Shown here: positions 44,106-45,220 of the stretch, piece by piece
Position numbering within the stretch: the first letter of the stretch is position 1
Layout: every line of letters starts with the position of its first letter
Source: Gammaproteobacteria bacterium
Lineage (GTDB): Bacteria; Pseudomonadota; Gammaproteobacteria; Steroidobacterales; Steroidobacteraceae
Direction: 5' to 3'
Assembly: GCA_027317845.1 (NCBI GenBank)
Contig: DAHVQK010000027.1
Span: 1-45,220 of the forward strand
Length of the DNA stretch: 45,220 nt
The notes under the pieces: model-generated
Told to the model about the DNA's origin: nothing
The model's database searches: none
Seen by the model: only the letters and a program-made list of their open reading frames with translations
Position numbers and translations under genes: made by a program

Positions 44106-45029
44106 ATGAATCCGGCCACACTCGCCACACGCCATGCGCAGGCCCTGATGGGCGCCTTGGGCCGCCTTGCGAGGGCGCCGCTCGCCACGATACTCACGCT
44201 GCTGGTCATCGCTCTCGCGCTGGCCTTGCCGGCGGCCCTGGGCCTGCTCGTGACCAATGCGGAAGTCGCCACCGGCGGCTTCAGTCAGGCCGTGGACATG
44301 TCGGTGTACCTGAAATCGGGAGAGACAGTGCAGCAGGCGCAACGGCTTGCCCATCGGGTGCGCACCATGCCCGGCATCGCGAACGTCACAGTGATTTCCG
44401 CCGCACAGGGGCTGCGGGACTTCCGCAAGTACTCGGGGTTCGGCGCGGCGCTCGATGCTCTCACCAGCAACCCCCTGCCGAACGTGCTGCGCATCGTGCC
44501 GCGCGCCGAGGCGAGCTCGGCTGCCGATCTCGATCGGCTGCGCAGGGACATCGGCGCGTGGCCCGAGGTGCAGGTGGTGCAGCTCGATGCTCAATGGGTA
44601 TTGCGCTTCAATGCCATGCTCGGGGTGCTGCGACGACTCGTGCTCACCGCGGCAGTGCTGTTCGGCGCAGGCGTGCTGGCGGTGATCGGCAACACGATCC
44701 GCCTCGAGATCCTCAACCGCCACGCCGAGATCGAGGTGACGAAGCTCGTCGGTGGCTCGAATGCCTTCGTGCGCCGGCCGTTCCTGTACACCGGGATGCT
44801 GTACGGGCTCGGTGGGGCGCTGCTCGCCTGGATGATTCTCGAGGCCGTGGTGATCGGGCTGACCGGCCCCGTGGCGAGGCTTGCTCAGCTCTATGGCAGC
44901 GCCTTCGTCCCGGCCGGACTTGCTGCACGGCAGTGTGGCGTGCTGTTCGGCGGTGCAGTGGTGCTGGGATGGCTGGGCGCGTGGATTTCCGCCTACCACC
45001 ATCTGCGCCGCATCGAGCCCCGGGCCTGA
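44106..45029 (+). CDS. ftsX: Cell division protein FtsX
   Basis: 307 residues. The first membrane helix (ATILTLLVIALALALPAALG) is followed by a periplasmic loop containing VDMSVYLKSGETVQQAQRLA. The C-terminal half holds three more helices and the family segment GNTIRLEILNRHAEIEVTKLVGGSNAFVRR (in two parts). It partners FtsE in the inner membrane. In E. coli rpoH follows ftsX; here the next gene is a convergent rpmG. Confidence 0.95.
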   Translation: MNPATLATRHAQALMGALGRLARAPLATILTLLVIALALALPAALGLLVTNAEVATGGFSQAVDMSVYLKSGETVQQAQRLAHRVRTMPGIANVTVISAAQGLRDFRKYSGFGAALDALTSNPLPNVLRIVPRAEASSAADLDRLRRDIGAWPEVQVVQLDAQWVLRFNAMLGVLRRLVLTAAVLFGAGVLAVIGNTIRLEILNRHAEIEVTKLVGGSNAFVRRPFLYTGMLYGLGGALLAWMILEAVVIGLTGPVARLAQLYGSAFVPAGLAARQCGVLFGGAVVLGWLGAWISAYHHLRRIEPRA

Positions 45030-45062
45030 GGTTCGGCCCGGTTTTCCGTCAGCGATCGCTTG

Positions 45063-45091
45063 CCGGAGCCGCGCGCAACGCGCGGCTCCGG
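45063..45091. terminator. Strong bidirectional hairpin between ftsX and rpmG
   Basis: CCGGAGCCGCGCG (45063-45075) and CGCGCGGCTCCGG (45079-45091) form a perfect 13-bp stem with a CAA loop, just past the rpmG stop and 33 nt after the ftsX stop. It is the most stable simple hairpin I found in the window. Neither side has a good T-run. Confidence 0.6.
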
Positions 45092-45092
45092 A

Positions 45093-45220
45093 TCACTTGA
45101 TCTTGGTCTCTTTGTAGGAGACGTGCTTACGCGCCATGGGGTCGAACTTGCGCACTTCCAGCTTGTCGGGGTGCAGGCGCTTGTTCTTGGTGGTCACGTA
45201 GAAGTGGCCGGTGCCGGCCG
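45093..45220 (-). CDS. rpmG: 50S ribosomal protein L33, C-terminal fragment (gene runs off the window)
   Basis: Minus-strand reading from the window edge to the TGA at 45095-45093 gives [13 protein letters not shown], then [18 protein letters not shown] and YKETKIK. This is the C-terminal 41 residues of bacterial L33 (about 50-55 in all). No zinc-binding Cys is visible in this part (KFDPMARKH), as in the C-minus paralogue and many proteobacterial L33. rpmB would be expected upstream, outside the window. Confidence 0.95.
   Translation of the reverse strand, partial: AGTGHFYVTTKNKRLHPDKLEVRKFDPMARKHVSYKETKIK

Overview
The window is GC-rich (about 65-70%) chromosomal DNA with dense, short-spaced genes. 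It looks like a gammaproteobacterium outside the enterics, in the Xanthomonadales/Nevskiales/Steroidobacter direction. The evidence is an RpoH of gammaproteobacterial type, an ftsY-ftsE-ftsX cell-division operon, an mutM/coaD/rsmD block, GshA, YadGH, a YdbH/YdbL pair and RmuC, all in very GC-biased codons. The genus is inference; there is no rRNA to settle it.

Layout. 1-863 (minus): dienelactone hydrolase followed 3 nt later by the start of a succinate-semialdehyde dehydrogenase cut by the window edge. 1030-4293 (plus): thiolase and a cyclic-nucleotide-binding/patatin phospholipase. 4294-6964: a patch of decay, with an AbiEii toxin relic and a frameshifted, truncated glutathione S-transferase on either side of intact rmuC. 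6965-8551: secreted GH39 glycosidase. 8894-12723: a tightly coupled cassette of CofC-like transferase, FAD disulfide oxidoreductase, family 2 glycosyltransferase and radical SAM enzyme, ending tail to tail with an MTA phosphorylase-like gene. This is the best candidate for an undescribed pathway. 13661-22629: DUF1499 membrane protein, gshA, yadG-yadH ABC exporter, ydbL/ydbH envelope genes (minus), PAP2 phosphatase and GT4 glycosyltransferase. 22605-23855 (minus): an orphan AAA ATPase with an AT-rich promoter, probably acquired.

24013-30984 holds a YheT hydrolase, an M16 peptidase pair (catalytic plus R/Y subunit), two tandem palindromic repeats, a small exported protein, a LysR regulator, a DUF924 protein and an unknown 124-residue protein. 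31188-36191 is a complete cell-surface signalling unit (ECF sigma, FecR anti-sigma, STN-bearing TonB-dependent receptor). It meets, tail to tail, a membrane protein that resembles the sensor half of a histidine kinase without the kinase. 37482-45220 is mostly core: ACT-domain malic enzyme, rpoH, cytochrome b561, mutM, coaD, rsmD, ftsY, ftsE, ftsX and the end of rpmG.

The clearest regulatory signal is a perfect CIRCE operator (HrcA binding site) at 39720-39746, directly in front of rpoH. It implies that the heat-shock sigma factor gene is itself under HrcA repression. No tRNA, rRNA, CRISPR array, integrase or complete insertion sequence was seen.
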